Source of the DNA: Bacteroidota bacterium
GTDB lineage: Bacteria; Bacteroidota; Bacteroidia; Flavobacteriales; Flavobacteriaceae
Direction of reading: 5' to 3'
Length of the DNA stretch: 64,000 nucleotides
Assembly (NCBI GenBank): GCA_029557895.1
Contig: JAKQHT010000021.1
Location: 48,152-112,151 of the forward strand
A program made the translations under genes and the position numbers. Below the pieces are notes generated by a model, which had not been told where the DNA came from, searched no databases, and saw only the letters and a list, made by a program, of their open reading frames with translations. How positions within the stretch are numbered: position 1 is the stretch's first letter; the number at the start of each line of letters is the position of its first letter. This document shows, in pieces, positions 54,517 to 63,993 of this stretch.

Positions 54517-54741
54517 TTATTTGGCCATCGGTTCGGCTTTAAAGCCTTTATTTTTGATAATTGCCACTACTTCCTCTTCGGTTATTCCCTTTGAACTTAC
54601 GGTAAGGGTTTTATTGGCATTGTCTATGTCCACGTTCCAATGTCCGATACCCTCTGCACGATCCAAATCTGATTTTACTTTTGATACACAACCCCCACAA
54701 TTAAGGTTGGTTTTGAATTTCAGTTCTTTGTTATTTTCCAT
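54517..54741 (-). CDS. CopZ-like heavy-metal-associated (HMA) domain protein
   Basis: A 74-residue single HMA domain. The metal-binding loop is LNCGGCVSK (Cys15 and Cys18), followed by the typical ferredoxin-like pattern with TLTVSSKGITEEEVVAIIKNKGF. Such proteins carry Cu(I), or other soft metals, to P-type ATPases. It lies 100 bases downstream of copA on the same strand, which supports a copper chaperone role. The classic CopZ loop is MxCxHC or MTCxxC; here the residue before the first Cys is Asn. Confidence 0.85.
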   Translation of the reverse strand: MENNKELKFKTNLNCGGCVSKVKSDLDRAEGIGHWNVDIDNANKTLTVSSKGITEEEVVAIIKNKGFKAEPMAK

Positions 54742-54841
54742 TGTTTCTAAAATTTAATTGTTATTTGATATGGCAAATTTCGGTACAATACCGTTTTTTA
54801 TTGTTATGCAATTTCCGATTTGATCTTCGGGATCTACCGTT

Positions 54842-57061
54842 TTACTTTTTCCACTTTAACCTTAAACTATTGCTCACTACACTCACGCTGCTCAATGCCA
54901 TTGCTGCCCCTGCAATCATCGGGTTGAGCAAGAAACCGTTTATCGGATAGAGAATACCTGCCGCAATCGGAATACCGATAAGGTTGTAAATAAATGCCCA
55001 AAACAAATTTTGCTTAATGGTGGCTACGGTTTGTTTTGAAAGCTTTATAGCCTGTGGTATTTTGGAGAGGTCTGATGAAATGATGGTCATTTTGGCCACC
55101 TCCATTGCTATGTCTGAACCTTTGCCCATGGCGATACTTACATCGGCCGTTGCCAAAGCCGTACTGTCGTTGATACCATCGCCCACCATGGCCACGGTTT
55201 TACCTTGTTGCTGCAGTTTTTTTACAAAATCGGCCTTGTGTTGAGGCAATACTTCCGCTTTGTAATGGTTGATGCCTGTCTGCTCTGCTATGGCTTTGGC
55301 CGTGGCCTCATTGTCGCCTGTAAGCATATACAGGTCAATGCCCATTTCCTGCATTTCCTTTATGGCTGCTACCGATGTTTCTTTGATATTATCGGATATG
55401 GCAATTACGGAAAGGGCTTGTTTACCGTCCGAAAACCAAATTACGGTTTTGGTTTGTTGGCTCCACGCCTCTGCTTGTTGTAACAGTTGTTCGGAAATAG
55501 AAATTCCGTTTTCTGCCAATAGTTTTTTGTTTCCTACAAAATAGGTTGTGTCATGGTGGTCGGCTCTTGCTCCTTTGCCCGTAAAGCTGTGGAAGTTTGA
55601 TATTTGAGTAGCTGTATTACCATCCAAATGTTTTACTATGGCCTCTGCCAAGGGGTGTTCGGATTGCTTTTCTATACTCAACAGGATGTCTTTTGCGGTA
55701 TCGTCATTGTTGAGCCATTGTATGCCAGTAACCTGTGGTCTGCCCTCTGTAATCGTTCCTGTTTTGTCTAAAATAATGGTATCTACTTTTTTGGCCAATT
55801 CCAAACTTTCGGCATCTTTGATTAAAATTCCGTTTTCCGCACCTTTGCCGACCCCTACCATAATTGCCGTGGGCGTGGCCAATCCCAGTGCACAAGGACA
55901 AGCAATGACCAAGACCGTAACGGCCGCCAATAAACCTTGTACCGTTCCATTATCTCCTCCTAAAAAGAACCATAAAATAAATGTAAGAATTGCGATACCG
56001 ATTACTACGGGAACAAAAATCCCAGCAATCTTATCTACCAATTTCTGCACGGGCGCCTTGCTTCCCTGTGCATCCTGCACCATTTTAATGATTTGGGCAA
56101 GCATGGTTTCTTTGCCCACTTTCACGGCTTTAAATTGGAAACTTCCTTTTTGGTTGATGGTTCCTGCAAATACCTTTTCGTTTTCTTTTTTTAGTACAGG
56201 TACGGGCTCTCCGCTCAACATACTTTCATCCACATAAGAACTGCCCGAAATAACCATGCCGTCCACTGCTATTTTTTCGCCCGGCTTTACCAGGATAACA
56301 TCCCCTACGTTCACGGCTTCAATAGTGGTTTGTTTTTCTGTGCCGTTTGCTTGTATTACAATAACAGTTTTAGGTTGCAAGCCCATTAATTTTTTAATAG
56401 CTGATGATGTGCTTCCTTTTGCTTTTTCTTCCAACAGTTTTCCTAACAGAATGAACGCGATGATAACGGCAGCGGCTTCAAAGTAAACGTGGGCGTGCAG
56501 TCCGCGTCGGTGTAAAAATCCTGCAAACACCAAATTGAACACACTAAAGAGGTAAGCTACGCCCGTGCTCAAGGCTACAAGGGTGTCCATATTGGCGGAG
56601 CGGTGTTTGGCCTGCTTCCACGCATTTGCGAAAAAATCTTTACCGAAGTAAAAAACGACAGGGGTTGAAAAAAGCCACATGATTTCATTGCCAAACGGCA
56701 TTTCCATAAGGAACATCCCTATCACTACAACGGGCAAGGACAATATAATGGCCCAGGTGGTCTTGGTTTTTAATTCTTTGAATTTCTTTTCTTGGATAGC
56801 TTCTAATGTTTCCTGCTGCTTGGTTTCATCTTCGATCAACAAATCATAACCAACTTCCTGTACCGCTTTTTGAAGTTTTTCGGCATTGGTTATATCGGAC
56901 AGGTAGTCAACGGTAAGGTTGCCCGTTGCAAAATTTACCGAAGCATTCACCACGCCCTGTTGATGTTGAACAATGCTCTCGGCACTGCTTGCACAAGAGG
57001 CGCAGGTCATGCCCAAGACCGGGAATGTTTGTGTTATCGTATTTTTATCTTTTGTGGCCAT
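54842..57061 (-). CDS. copA: Copper-translocating P-type ATPase
   Basis: P1B-type ATPase that exports Cu(I) across the inner membrane. It has 739 residues: one N-terminal HMA domain with GMTCASC (Cys20, Cys23), paired leading membrane helices, the TGE-type actuator loop (MLSGEPVPV), the CPC ion site in VIACPCALGLATPTA (about 389), the phosphorylated DKTGTITEG (about 429), SEHPLAEAIV, and GDGINDSTALATADV (about 629). The final helices contain YNLIGIPIAAG and MALSSVSVVSNSLRL, the Cu+ (P1B-1) signature residues. It is divergent from katA. Confidence 0.95.
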   Translation of the reverse strand: MATKDKNTITQTFPVLGMTCASCASSAESIVQHQQGVVNASVNFATGNLTVDYLSDITNAEKLQKAVQEVGYDLLIEDETKQQETLEAIQEKKFKELKTKTTWAIILSLPVVVIGMFLMEMPFGNEIMWLFSTPVVFYFGKDFFANAWKQAKHRSANMDTLVALSTGVAYLFSVFNLVFAGFLHRRGLHAHVYFEAAAVIIAFILLGKLLEEKAKGSTSSAIKKLMGLQPKTVIVIQANGTEKQTTIEAVNVGDVILVKPGEKIAVDGMVISGSSYVDESMLSGEPVPVLKKENEKVFAGTINQKGSFQFKAVKVGKETMLAQIIKMVQDAQGSKAPVQKLVDKIAGIFVPVVIGIAILTFILWFFLGGDNGTVQGLLAAVTVLVIACPCALGLATPTAIMVGVGKGAENGILIKDAESLELAKKVDTIILDKTGTITEGRPQVTGIQWLNNDDTAKDILLSIEKQSEHPLAEAIVKHLDGNTATQISNFHSFTGKGARADHHDTTYFVGNKKLLAENGISISEQLLQQAEAWSQQTKTVIWFSDGKQALSVIAISDNIKETSVAAIKEMQEMGIDLYMLTGDNEATAKAIAEQTGINHYKAEVLPQHKADFVKKLQQQGKTVAMVGDGINDSTALATADVSIAMGKGSDIAMEVAKMTIISSDLSKIPQAIKLSKQTVATIKQNLFWAFIYNLIGIPIAAGILYPINGFLLNPMIAGAAMALSSVSVVSNSLRLKWKK

Positions 57062-57251
57062 AACTCAATGCGTTTCTCTATAAAGTGCAAAGTTGGCAAT
57101 TATCTGCTTGATGGCTGTTGTAGTTTTGTAGAATTGATTTGTAAAATTTACGGATTTGCTTTATTGAAAGCAAAAACATTTGCAGCAATTATAAGCGGTA
57201 AAGAAGATTTCATAGAAAGGTATGTTTGTATTAAATGTTTCTATGTGTTAT

Positions 57252-57286
57252 CGATAGAAACAATTCATCATTTATAATATCTATCG
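57252..57286. promoter_or_regulatory. Inverted repeat CGATAG-N23-CTATCG between copA and katA
   Basis: 6-bp arms at 57252-57257 and 57281-57286, with the right arm ending just before the katA -33 element. It is a candidate operator for katA or the divergent copA, on weak evidence. Confidence 0.3.
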
Positions 57287-57289
57287 TAA

Positions 57290-57323
57290 TTTGGAAATTC
57301 AATGTATTTTATCTATATATTTG
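57290..57323 (+). promoter_or_regulatory. katA promoter
   Basis: TTTG at 57290-57293 and TATATTTG at 57316-57323 (22-base spacer), 27 bases before the ATG. Confidence 0.6.
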
Positions 57324-57350
57324 TAAGGATAACATTAAAAAATCTGTATC

Positions 57351-58862
57351 ATGGAAGATCAAAAAGGAAAACTTACAAGACAAACGGGAGCTCCTGTTCC
57401 CGACAATCAGAACGTGCAGACTGCAGGGCCAAACGGTCCATTGTTGATGCAGGATTTTTGGTTTTTGGAAAAAATGGCCAACTTCGACCGTGAAGTTATT
57501 CCCGAAAGGAGAATGCACGCCAAAGGTTCGGGCGCTTTCGGGACGTTTACTGTAACGCACGATATTACGCAATATACCAAAGCTGAAATTTTTAGTGAAA
57601 TCGGAAAGAAAACCGATATGTTTGCCCGATTTTCGACCGTTGCGGGCGAAAGGGGAGCGGCAGATGCTGAAAGGGACATTCGTGGTTTTGCACTGAAATT
57701 TTATACCAATGAAGGTATTTGGGATTTGGTAGGCAACAACACGCCCGTTTTCTTTTTTCGCGACCCGATGAAGTTCCCCGATTTGAACCATGCGGTAAAA
57801 CGCGACCCGAGAACCAATCTGCGAAGTGCCAACAACAACTGGGATTTCTGGACGCTTTTGCCCGAAGCACTGCACCAAATCACCATCGTGATGAGCGATC
57901 GGGGCATTCCGAAAGGCTACCGCCACATGCATGGTTTTGGAAGTCATACATACAGTTTTATCAATAGTGAAAATGTGCGCCACTGGGTAAAATTCCATTT
58001 TGTGTGCCAGCAGGGGATAGAAAATCTTTCGGATGAAGAAGCTGCAAAAGTAGTGGGTATGGACAGGGAAAGTTCACAGCGCGATTTGTACGATGCGATT
58101 GAAAGGGGCGATTTTCCGAAGTGGAAAATGTTTGTGCAGGTTATGACCGAAGAAGAAGCCAAAACCTATCGATTCCATCCGTTTGATTTGACAAAAGTTT
58201 GGTCCAAAAAAGATTTCCCGCTAATTCCCGTGGGTGAATTTGAACTGAACAGAAACCCGGATAATTATTTTCAGGATGTGGAACAGGCAGCATTTAACCC
58301 AACGAACATCGTGCCGGGCATCGGCTTTTCTCCGGATAAAATGTTGCAGGGACGTTTATTCTCTTATGGCGATGCGCAACGTTACCGTTTGGGCGTAAAC
58401 CACTACCAGATTCCAGTAAACAAACCCAAATGTCCGTATCATGCTTATCACAGGGATGGAGCAATGCGGGTGGACGGCAACTATGGTTCGGCCATTCATT
58501 ATGAACCAAATAGCTTTGGCCAATGGCAGGAAGATCCATCGGCAAAAGAACCGCCTTTGGCCATGGAGGGTACGGCCTATGCCCATAATTTCAGGGATTA
58601 TGATGAAGATTATTATACACAGCCGGGCGATTTGTACCGTATTATCAAAGCAGATGGGAAAGCCGATTTACTGTTTAAAAATACGGCGGCTCAAGTGGGC
58701 GGTGCAGAGAAATTTATTCAGGTACGGCACATCTTAAATTGCTACAAGGCTGATCCTGAATATGGAACTGGTGTTGCCAAAGCGTTGGGCATGACCATGG
58801 AAGAGGTTAATAATTTTGATTTGGCACCTTACAATCGATATGCTCCAAAACCAACAAGATAA
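57351..58862 (+). CDS. katA: Monofunctional haem catalase (small-subunit type)
   Basis: Dismutates hydrogen peroxide to water and oxygen. The 503-residue chain fits the small-subunit (clade 3) catalases. The essential His is in [12 protein letters not shown] (about 56), the catalytic Asn in [12 protein letters not shown] (about 129), and the proximal haem Tyr in [14 protein letters not shown] (about 340). The C-terminus [18 protein letters not shown] closes the family domain. The gene stands between divergent copA and a convergent metal-sensing-type regulator, so it may belong to a metal/oxidative stress module; that linkage is inference. Confidence 0.96.
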   Translation: MEDQKGKLTRQTGAPVPDNQNVQTAGPNGPLLMQDFWFLEKMANFDREVIPERRMHAKGSGAFGTFTVTHDITQYTKAEIFSEIGKKTDMFARFSTVAGERGAADAERDIRGFALKFYTNEGIWDLVGNNTPVFFFRDPMKFPDLNHAVKRDPRTNLRSANNNWDFWTLLPEALHQITIVMSDRGIPKGYRHMHGFGSHTYSFINSENVRHWVKFHFVCQQGIENLSDEEAAKVVGMDRESSQRDLYDAIERGDFPKWKMFVQVMTEEEAKTYRFHPFDLTKVWSKKDFPLIPVGEFELNRNPDNYFQDVEQAAFNPTNIVPGIGFSPDKMLQGRLFSYGDAQRYRLGVNHYQIPVNKPKCPYHAYHRDGAMRVDGNYGSAIHYEPNSFGQWQEDPSAKEPPLAMEGTAYAHNFRDYDEDYYTQPGDLYRIIKADGKADLLFKNTAAQVGGAEKFIQVRHILNCYKADPEYGTGVAKALGMTMEEVNNFDLAPYNRYAPKPTR

Positions 58863-58921
58863 TGTTTGTTGGGATGGTTGTTTTCAGATAATCCGGAAGC
58901 GGAACAACCATTAATATTTGT

Positions 58922-58980
58922 AAACCATTAAGGAATTTAGATGTGTTGAACCTTGGCTTTTCTTGATTCCTTAATGGTTT
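58922..58980. terminator. Terminator between katA and the AraC-type regulator
   Basis: AAACCATTAAGGAAT (58922-58936) pairs with ATTCCTTAATGGTTT (58966-58980), followed by T-rich sequence. The right arm overlaps the regulator's stop codon. A second 9-bp inverted repeat, ATGGTTGTT / AACAACCAT, precedes it (58874-58911). Confidence 0.7.
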
Positions 58981-59546
58981 TTTCCTTTTACTTCATCCAA
59001 AGGTTTCCGCCTATCTTCACGGATTTGCTTAAAATGGCTCGGCGAAAGTCCCGTTACTTTTTTGAATTGGTTGCTCAAATAGGCCACGCTCGAATAATTC
59101 AAACGATAAGCGATTTCGCTCAACGAGAGTTCATCATAAACCAAAAGTTCTTTTACTTTTTCTATTTTTTGGGCAATAAAATATTTTTCAATCGTTGTGC
59201 CTTCAACTTCTGAAAACAGGTTGGAAAGATAGTTGTAATCGTGATTTATCTTTTCGCTCAATACTTCAGAAAGATTGGTTTTAATAACGTTGTCTTGATG
59301 GTGCACCAAATCGATTATTATGGTTTTTATCCGCTCAATGATATGGCTCTTTTTGTCATCAATAAGTTCAAAACCCAATGGAACGAGCGTGTCTCCTATG
59401 CGTTTTATTTCTTTGGGGCTGGCATCCCTGTCTAGTACAACTTCTCCCAATTTGATATGCTTTACATCAAAACCGAGTCTGTTCAATTCATTTTGAACTA
59501 CCATTATGCACCGGTTGCAGACCATGTTTTTGATGTTAAGTTTCAT
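58971..59546 (-). CDS. AraC-type regulator with an N-terminal HMA-like metal-binding domain
   Basis: A 191-residue protein. The N-terminal ~70 residues resemble an HMA domain: MKLNIKNMVCNRCIMVVQNEL with a CxxC pair (Cys10, Cys13) in the right place, ending GFELIDDKKS. The C-terminal half is an AraC/XylS double helix-turn-helix (about 110-185) with LSLSEIAYRLNYSSVAYLSNQFKKVTGLSPSHFKQIR. It is a likely metal-responsive transcription factor in which the sensor is a chaperone-like domain. With copA, the CopZ-like gene and katA nearby, I infer a copper-responsive role. It is about 110 bases from and convergent with katA. Confidence 0.85.
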   Translation of the reverse strand: MKLNIKNMVCNRCIMVVQNELNRLGFDVKHIKLGEVVLDRDASPKEIKRIGDTLVPLGFELIDDKKSHIIERIKTIIIDLVHHQDNVIKTNLSEVLSEKINHDYNYLSNLFSEVEGTTIEKYFIAQKIEKVKELLVYDELSLSEIAYRLNYSSVAYLSNQFKKVTGLSPSHFKQIREDRRKPLDEVKGKNH

Positions 59547-59592
59547 TCTTTAGGAGTTAATGGATGTGATTACTTAACATTGGTCTCTGTCA

Positions 59593-60306
59593 TTATTTGT
59601 TGCCGTCCTGCAGTACAAACACTTTTTTTAGCAGGTCGGTAGTTCTGGAGGAAACATTGTTTCGGATTTCCTTTTCTTCAACAGCTATCATGGTATAGAC
59701 GCCTTTCAGAGCTTCACCGGTCACGTAGTCGGTCAGGTCGGGGTTAACGTCGTTGGTAAACGGGATAGCGTTGTACTTGTTGATGAGGTTGGTCCATATC
59801 TGGTCGGCCCCCACCTTTGCAAAAGAATTGTTGATTACGGGATGGAATTTGTCGTAAAGAGCAGTTTGTGTCTTAATGGTAAGATATTGCGTTGCCGCAT
59901 CGTCATTGCCCAAAAGGATGTTCTTGGCATCGGCAAAAGTAATTTCCTTTACGGCATTCACAAATATGGGTGTTGCTTCTTTTACGGCGTCTTCAGCGGC
60001 TCTGTTGAGTGCTTTCAGGCCTTCATCGGCAAGGTTGCCCAAACCTATATCGCGCAAACCTTTATCGACCTTTTGCAGTTCGGTTGGAAGCAATATTTTT
60101 ACCAGTTCGTTTTTGTAAAATCCATCTGTTTTGGTGAGTTTGCTTACTTGTTTTTCAATACCTTGATCAAGAGCTTGACGAAGCCCGGCGCCAATATCGG
60201 CATTGCTGAGCCCGCCGCCTTGAGGGAGGGAGCCCACTACGTTTTGGAGTTCAGCACACGCATTTAAGCTAAAAAATAAAATCAAGACAATCCATTTGTT
60301 TTTCAT
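59593..60306 (-). CDS. DUF4197 family lipoprotein
   Basis: A 237-residue protein with lipobox FSLNAC (Cys near residue 17). The rest is helical and matches the DUF4197 pattern: GLSNADIGAGLRQALDQGIEKQVSKLTKTDGFYKN, ILLPTELQKVDKGLRDIGLGNLADEGLKALNRAAEDAVKEATPIF, and TDYVTGEALKGVYTMIAVEEKEIR. The function is unknown. It is placed 46 bases upstream of the AraC-type gene on the same strand, so the two could share a transcript. Confidence 0.88.
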   Translation of the reverse strand: MKNKWIVLILFFSLNACAELQNVVGSLPQGGGLSNADIGAGLRQALDQGIEKQVSKLTKTDGFYKNELVKILLPTELQKVDKGLRDIGLGNLADEGLKALNRAAEDAVKEATPIFVNAVKEITFADAKNILLGNDDAATQYLTIKTQTALYDKFHPVINNSFAKVGADQIWTNLINKYNAIPFTNDVNPDLTDYVTGEALKGVYTMIAVEEKEIRNNVSSRTTDLLKKVFVLQDGNK

Positions 60307-60496
60307 TGGAAAAAAATTTTGTAATAAACTTCAAAAATAATTTAAAAAGTTCAGATGATCCTTTTTTGTGCAATTTTTTGAAATTAAATAATGTTTTGCC
60401 TATCGCTGAACATGGCATGTGGAAAAATACGCAGCTCCTGAAACTATTAAACCGCAAACTATTCATAATATTAGCAGGCTTTTTTTGAATAATCCT

Positions 60497-60504
60497 TAAA
60501 TTTG
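60497..60504 (+). promoter_or_regulatory. -7 box (TAAATTTG) upstream of the icmF-like gene
   Basis: TAnnTTTG match 30 bases before the ATG at 60535. It covers the more upstream in-frame TTG at 60502, arguing against that codon as a start. No TTG is found at a good -33 distance. Confidence 0.5.
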
Positions 60505-60534
60505 TTCCTCTTTAAGAAAGTACAGATTAATTTT

Positions 60535-63500
60535 ATGAAAAATCCAACGCACTACACTCCAAAAAATAAAGTACGAATCGTAACAGCTGCCTCACTTTTT
60601 GACGGACACGATGCTTCGATTAACATAATGCGTAGAGTTATTCAAGCTACGGGTTGCGAAGTGATACATTTAGGACACGATAGAAGCGTGGAAGAAGTTG
60701 TAAATACAGCTATTCAGGAAGATGCAAATGCTATTGCGATGACTTCATATCAAGGTGGTCACAACGAATACTTTAAATATATGTATGACTTGCTCAAAGA
60801 AAAAGGAGCGGGACATATCAAAATTTTCGGAGGTGGAGGTGGAGTAATCTTACCTGAAGAAATAAAAGAATTGCAAGATTACGGAATTACTCGGATTTAT
60901 TCGCCTGATGACGGACGTGCTTTGGGATTGCAGGGAATGATTAACGATTTGGTGGAAAGAGCCGATACCAGCCCTCTAACCCCCGAAGGAGGAACTTCCG
61001 AAATAATGGAAAAAGTAAAAGAGAAAGATGTAAATACCATTGCAAGACTGATTTCTCTTGCGGAAAATAACCCTGATGAATTCCATAAGGTTTTCAGTTC
61101 CACTCCTTCGGAGGGGTTAGGGGAGGCTTCTGTTTTGGGAATTACAGGAACAGGAGGAGCAGGAAAATCGTCTTTGGTTGATGAATTGGTTCGTAGGTTT
61201 TTGATGGATTTCCCTGAAAAAACAATCGGATTGATTTCGGTTGACCCTTCAAAACGCAAAACAGGAGGAGCATTGCTTGGAGATAGAATCCGTATGAATG
61301 CTATCAACAACCCGAGAGTTTATATGAGGTCTTTGGCTACAAGACAATCGAATTTAGCTCTTTCGAAATATGTTTCGGAGGCTATCGAAGTTTTGAAAGC
61401 AGCAAAATATGATTTGATTATTCTAGAAACTTCGGGAATTGGACAATCCGATACGGAAATTTTAGACCATTCCGATGTGGCTTTGTATGTGATGACACCC
61501 GAATTTGGAGCTGCAACTCAATTGGAAAAAATTGATATGTTGGACTTTGCCGATTTGGTAGCTATCAACAAATTCGACAAAAGAGGAGCTTTGGACGCGA
61601 TTCGTGATGTTAAAAAGCAATATCAGAGAAACCATAATTTATGGCACGAAGATCCTGATACGATGCCTGTTTTCGGAACAATTGCTTCACAATTCAACGA
61701 TCCGGGAATGAACTCGCTTTATAAATCCGTTATGGATAAACTTGTGGAGAAAACAGGAGCAGATTTGCAATCTACTTTTGAGATTACTCGTGAGATGAGT
61801 GAAAAAATTTATGTTATTCCACCTAACAGAACCAGATACTTGTCTGAAATTTCAGAAAATAACCGAAAGTATGACGAAACGGTTTTAACGCAAGTTGAAG
61901 TAGCTCAAAAATTATACGGAGTTTATAAAACTTTAGAATCTGTAACAAACTTCAAACTGAGCCTGTCGAAGTTTGGTATTGATGAGGATAGTCTTCGACA
62001 ACACTTCGACAGGCTCAGTGTGACGAAAGACAAAGAAAATAAAGAATTTGTTGATTTACTCTTGAAAGAATTCGACAGAGTAAAAATGAATCTCGACCCA
62101 TACAATTGGGAAATCATTTTCACTTGGAACGAAAAAGTAAACAAATACAAAAATCCTGTTTATTCGTTCAAAGTAAGAGATAAAGAAATCAAAATCCAAA
62201 CGCATACCGAATCGCTTTCACATTCACAGATTCCTAAAATTGCATTACCCAAATACCAAGCTTGGGGAGATATTCTGAAATGGAATTTACAAGAGAATGT
62301 TCCGGGAGAATTTCCGTTTGCTTCGGGATTGTATCCGTTTAAAAGGGAAGGAGAAGACCCGACCCGAATGTTTGCAGGAGAAGGAGGACCAGAAAGAACC
62401 AACAGACGTTTCCATTATGTGAGTTTAGGAATGCCTGCGAAAAGGCTTTCGACTGCTTTTGATAGTGTAACTTTATACGGAAATGACCCGGATTACAGAC
62501 CGGATATTTACGGAAAAATCGGAAATGCGGGAGTTTCTATCTGTTGTTTAGACGATGCGAAAAAACTGTATTCAGGTTTTAATTTGTCGCATCCTGCTAC
62601 TTCGGTTTCGATGACCATTAACGGACCAGCTCCGATGTTGTTAGGATTCTTTATGAATGCTGCCATCGACCAAAACTGCGAAAAATACATCAAAGAAAAT
62701 GGTTTAGAAGCAGAAGTTGAAGCAAAAATCAATGCGATTTATAAAGAAAAAGGTGTTGAAAGACCACGATATAACGGTGAACTTCCGGAAGGAAATGACG
62801 GATTAGGGTTGATGTTGTTGGGAGTTACGGGAGATCAGGTTTTACCTTTGGAGGTTTATAACGAAATCAAAACCAAAACGCTTTCACAAGTTCGTGGAAC
62901 GGTTCAGGCAGATATTTTAAAAGAAGATCAGGCTCAAAACACTTGTATTTTCTCGACTGAATTCGCGTTACGATTGATGGGAGACGTTCAGGAATATTTT
63001 ATTCAGAAAAACGTTCGTAATTTCTATTCAGTTTCGATTTCAGGATATCATATTGCGGAGGCTGGAGCGAATCCGATTACGCAATTGGCTTTTACCCTGG
63101 CTAATGGTTTCACTTACGTGGAATATTATCTGTCAAGAGGAATGAACATTAATGATTTCGGGCCAAACTTGTCGTTCTTTTTCTCCAACGGAATCGATCC
63201 GGAATATGCGGTGATTGGTCGTGTAGCTCGAAAAATTTGGGCAAAAGCCTTAAAATTAAAATACGGAGCTAATGAAAGAGCTCAAATGCTCAAATACCAC
63301 ATTCAGACTTCAGGTCGTTCGCTTCACGCACAGGAAATTGATTTTAATGATATTCGTACAACTTTACAGGCTTTGTATGCGATTTATGATAACTGTAACT
63401 CATTGCATACCAATGCGTATGATGAGGCGATTACGACTCCGACCGAAGAATCAGTTCGTAGAGCAATGGCAATTCAGCTGATTATCAACAGAGAATTAGG

Positions 63501-63993
63501 ATTGGCTAAAAACGAAAATCCGATTCAAGGTTCGTTCATTATCGAAGAACTTACAGATTTAGTTGAAGAAGCTGTTTTAGCAGAATTTGACCGAATCACA
63601 GAACGTGGAGGAGTGCTTGGAGCTATGGAGACGATGTATCAACGTTCTAAAATTCAGGAAGAAAGTTTGTATTACGAAACGCTGAAACACACAGGAGAAT
63701 TCCCGATTATCGGAGTAAATACGTTTTTGAGCAGTAAAGGTTCTCCTACGGTTGTTCCGGCTGAAGTTATTCGAGCTACAGAAGAAGAAAAACTATTCCA
63801 AATCAAAACTAAAGAAAGTTTGAATAAAGCCAATGAAGAAAAAGTAAAAGATACTCTTGCGAAAGTTCAGGAAACTGCTATCCAAAACCAAAATATCTTT
63901 GAACAGCTTATGGAAGCGACCAAGGTTTGTTCACTCGGACAAATTACTTCAGCTTTGTTTGAAGTAGGAGGTCAGTATAGAAGGAATATGTAA
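60535..63993 (+). CDS. icmF: Fused B12-dependent acyl-CoA mutase with G-protein chaperone (IcmF-like)
   Basis: A 1152-residue fusion. An N-terminal B12-binding domain (about 10-140; [14 protein letters not shown] with the cobalt-ligand His25) is followed by a MeaB-type GTPase chaperone (about 200-430; [17 protein letters not shown]alker A near 206) and the mutase substrate barrel (about 540-1152; [24 protein letters not shown] and [17 protein letters not shown]). This order is that of isobutyryl-CoA mutase fused proteins. They interconvert isobutyryl- and n-butyryl-CoA or related branched acyl-CoAs; the exact substrate is uncertain and it is often annotated simply as methylmalonyl-CoA mutase family. 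Codon style differs from its neighbours (GGA Gly, TTA Leu, A/T-ending codons). Two kinds of palindromic DNA repeat are embedded in frame. Confidence 0.9.
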   Translation: MKNPTHYTPKNKVRIVTAASLFDGHDASINIMRRVIQATGCEVIHLGHDRSVEEVVNTAIQEDANAIAMTSYQGGHNEYFKYMYDLLKEKGAGHIKIFGGGGGVILPEEIKELQDYGITRIYSPDDGRALGLQGMINDLVERADTSPLTPEGGTSEIMEKVKEKDVNTIARLISLAENNPDEFHKVFSSTPSEGLGEASVLGITGTGGAGKSSLVDELVRRFLMDFPEKTIGLISVDPSKRKTGGALLGDRIRMNAINNPRVYMRSLATRQSNLALSKYVSEAIEVLKAAKYDLIILETSGIGQSDTEILDHSDVALYVMTPEFGAATQLEKIDMLDFADLVAINKFDKRGALDAIRDVKKQYQRNHNLWHEDPDTMPVFGTIASQFNDPGMNSLYKSVMDKLVEKTGADLQSTFEITREMSEKIYVIPPNRTRYLSEISENNRKYDETVLTQVEVAQKLYGVYKTLESVTNFKLSLSKFGIDEDSLRQHFDRLSVTKDKENKEFVDLLLKEFDRVKMNLDPYNWEIIFTWNEKVNKYKNPVYSFKVRDKEIKIQTHTESLSHSQIPKIALPKYQAWGDILKWNLQENVPGEFPFASGLYPFKREGEDPTRMFAGEGGPERTNRRFHYVSLGMPAKRLSTAFDSVTLYGNDPDYRPDIYGKIGNAGVSICCLDDAKKLYSGFNLSHPATSVSMTINGPAPMLLGFFMNAAIDQNCEKYIKENGLEAEVEAKINAIYKEKGVERPRYNGELPEGNDGLGLMLLGVTGDQVLPLEVYNEIKTKTLSQVRGTVQADILKEDQAQNTCIFSTEFALRLMGDVQEYFIQKNVRNFYSVSISGYHIAEAGANPITQLAFTLANGFTYVEYYLSRGMNINDFGPNLSFFFSNGIDPEYAVIGRVARKIWAKALKLKYGANERAQMLKYHIQTSGRSLHAQEIDFNDIRTTLQALYAIYDNCNSLHTNAYDEAITTPTEESVRRAMAIQLIINRELGLAKNENPIQGSFIIEELTDLVEEAVLAEFDRITERGGVLGAMETMYQRSKIQEESLYYETLKHTGEFPIIGVNTFLSSKGSPTVVPAEVIRATEEEKLFQIKTKESLNKANEEKVKDTLAKVQETAIQNQNIFEQLMEATKVCSLGQITSALFEVGGQYRRNM
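60970..61128. repeat. Inverted pair of CCCTAACCCC..GAAGGAG-type repeats inside icmF
   Basis: Copy A (60970-60997) reads AGCCCTCTAACCCC then CGAAGGAGGAACTT. Copy B (61096-61128) is its diverged reverse complement, AGTTCCACTCCTTCGGAGG then GGTTAGGGGAGGCT. About 100 bases separate them. Both are translated in frame as low-complexity linker (SPLTPEGG and [10 protein letters not shown]) between the B12 and GTPase domains. Confidence 0.8.
61956..62019. repeat. CTGAGCCTGTCGAAG-type palindromic repeat inside icmF
   Basis: Perfect 17-bp arms ACTGAGCCTGTCGAAGT (61956-61972) and its complement (62003-62019), 30 bases apart. A further CTTCGACA lies at 61993-62000. The sequence matches a repeat type I know as a frequent intergenic hairpin in many bacterial genomes. 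Here it is read in frame as [11 protein letters not shown]...QHFDRLSVT. Confidence 0.85.

Noticed and set aside
57241..57286. ATAG/CTAT motifs as an OxyR site in front of katA
   Set aside because: The half-site spacings do not fit ATAG-N7-CTAT-N7-ATAG-N7-CTAT. Kept only as a weak inverted repeat.
57309..57998. 229-codon open frame on the minus strand across katA
   Set aside because: It is a shadow of the strongly supported catalase reading frame, and no domain is recognisable.
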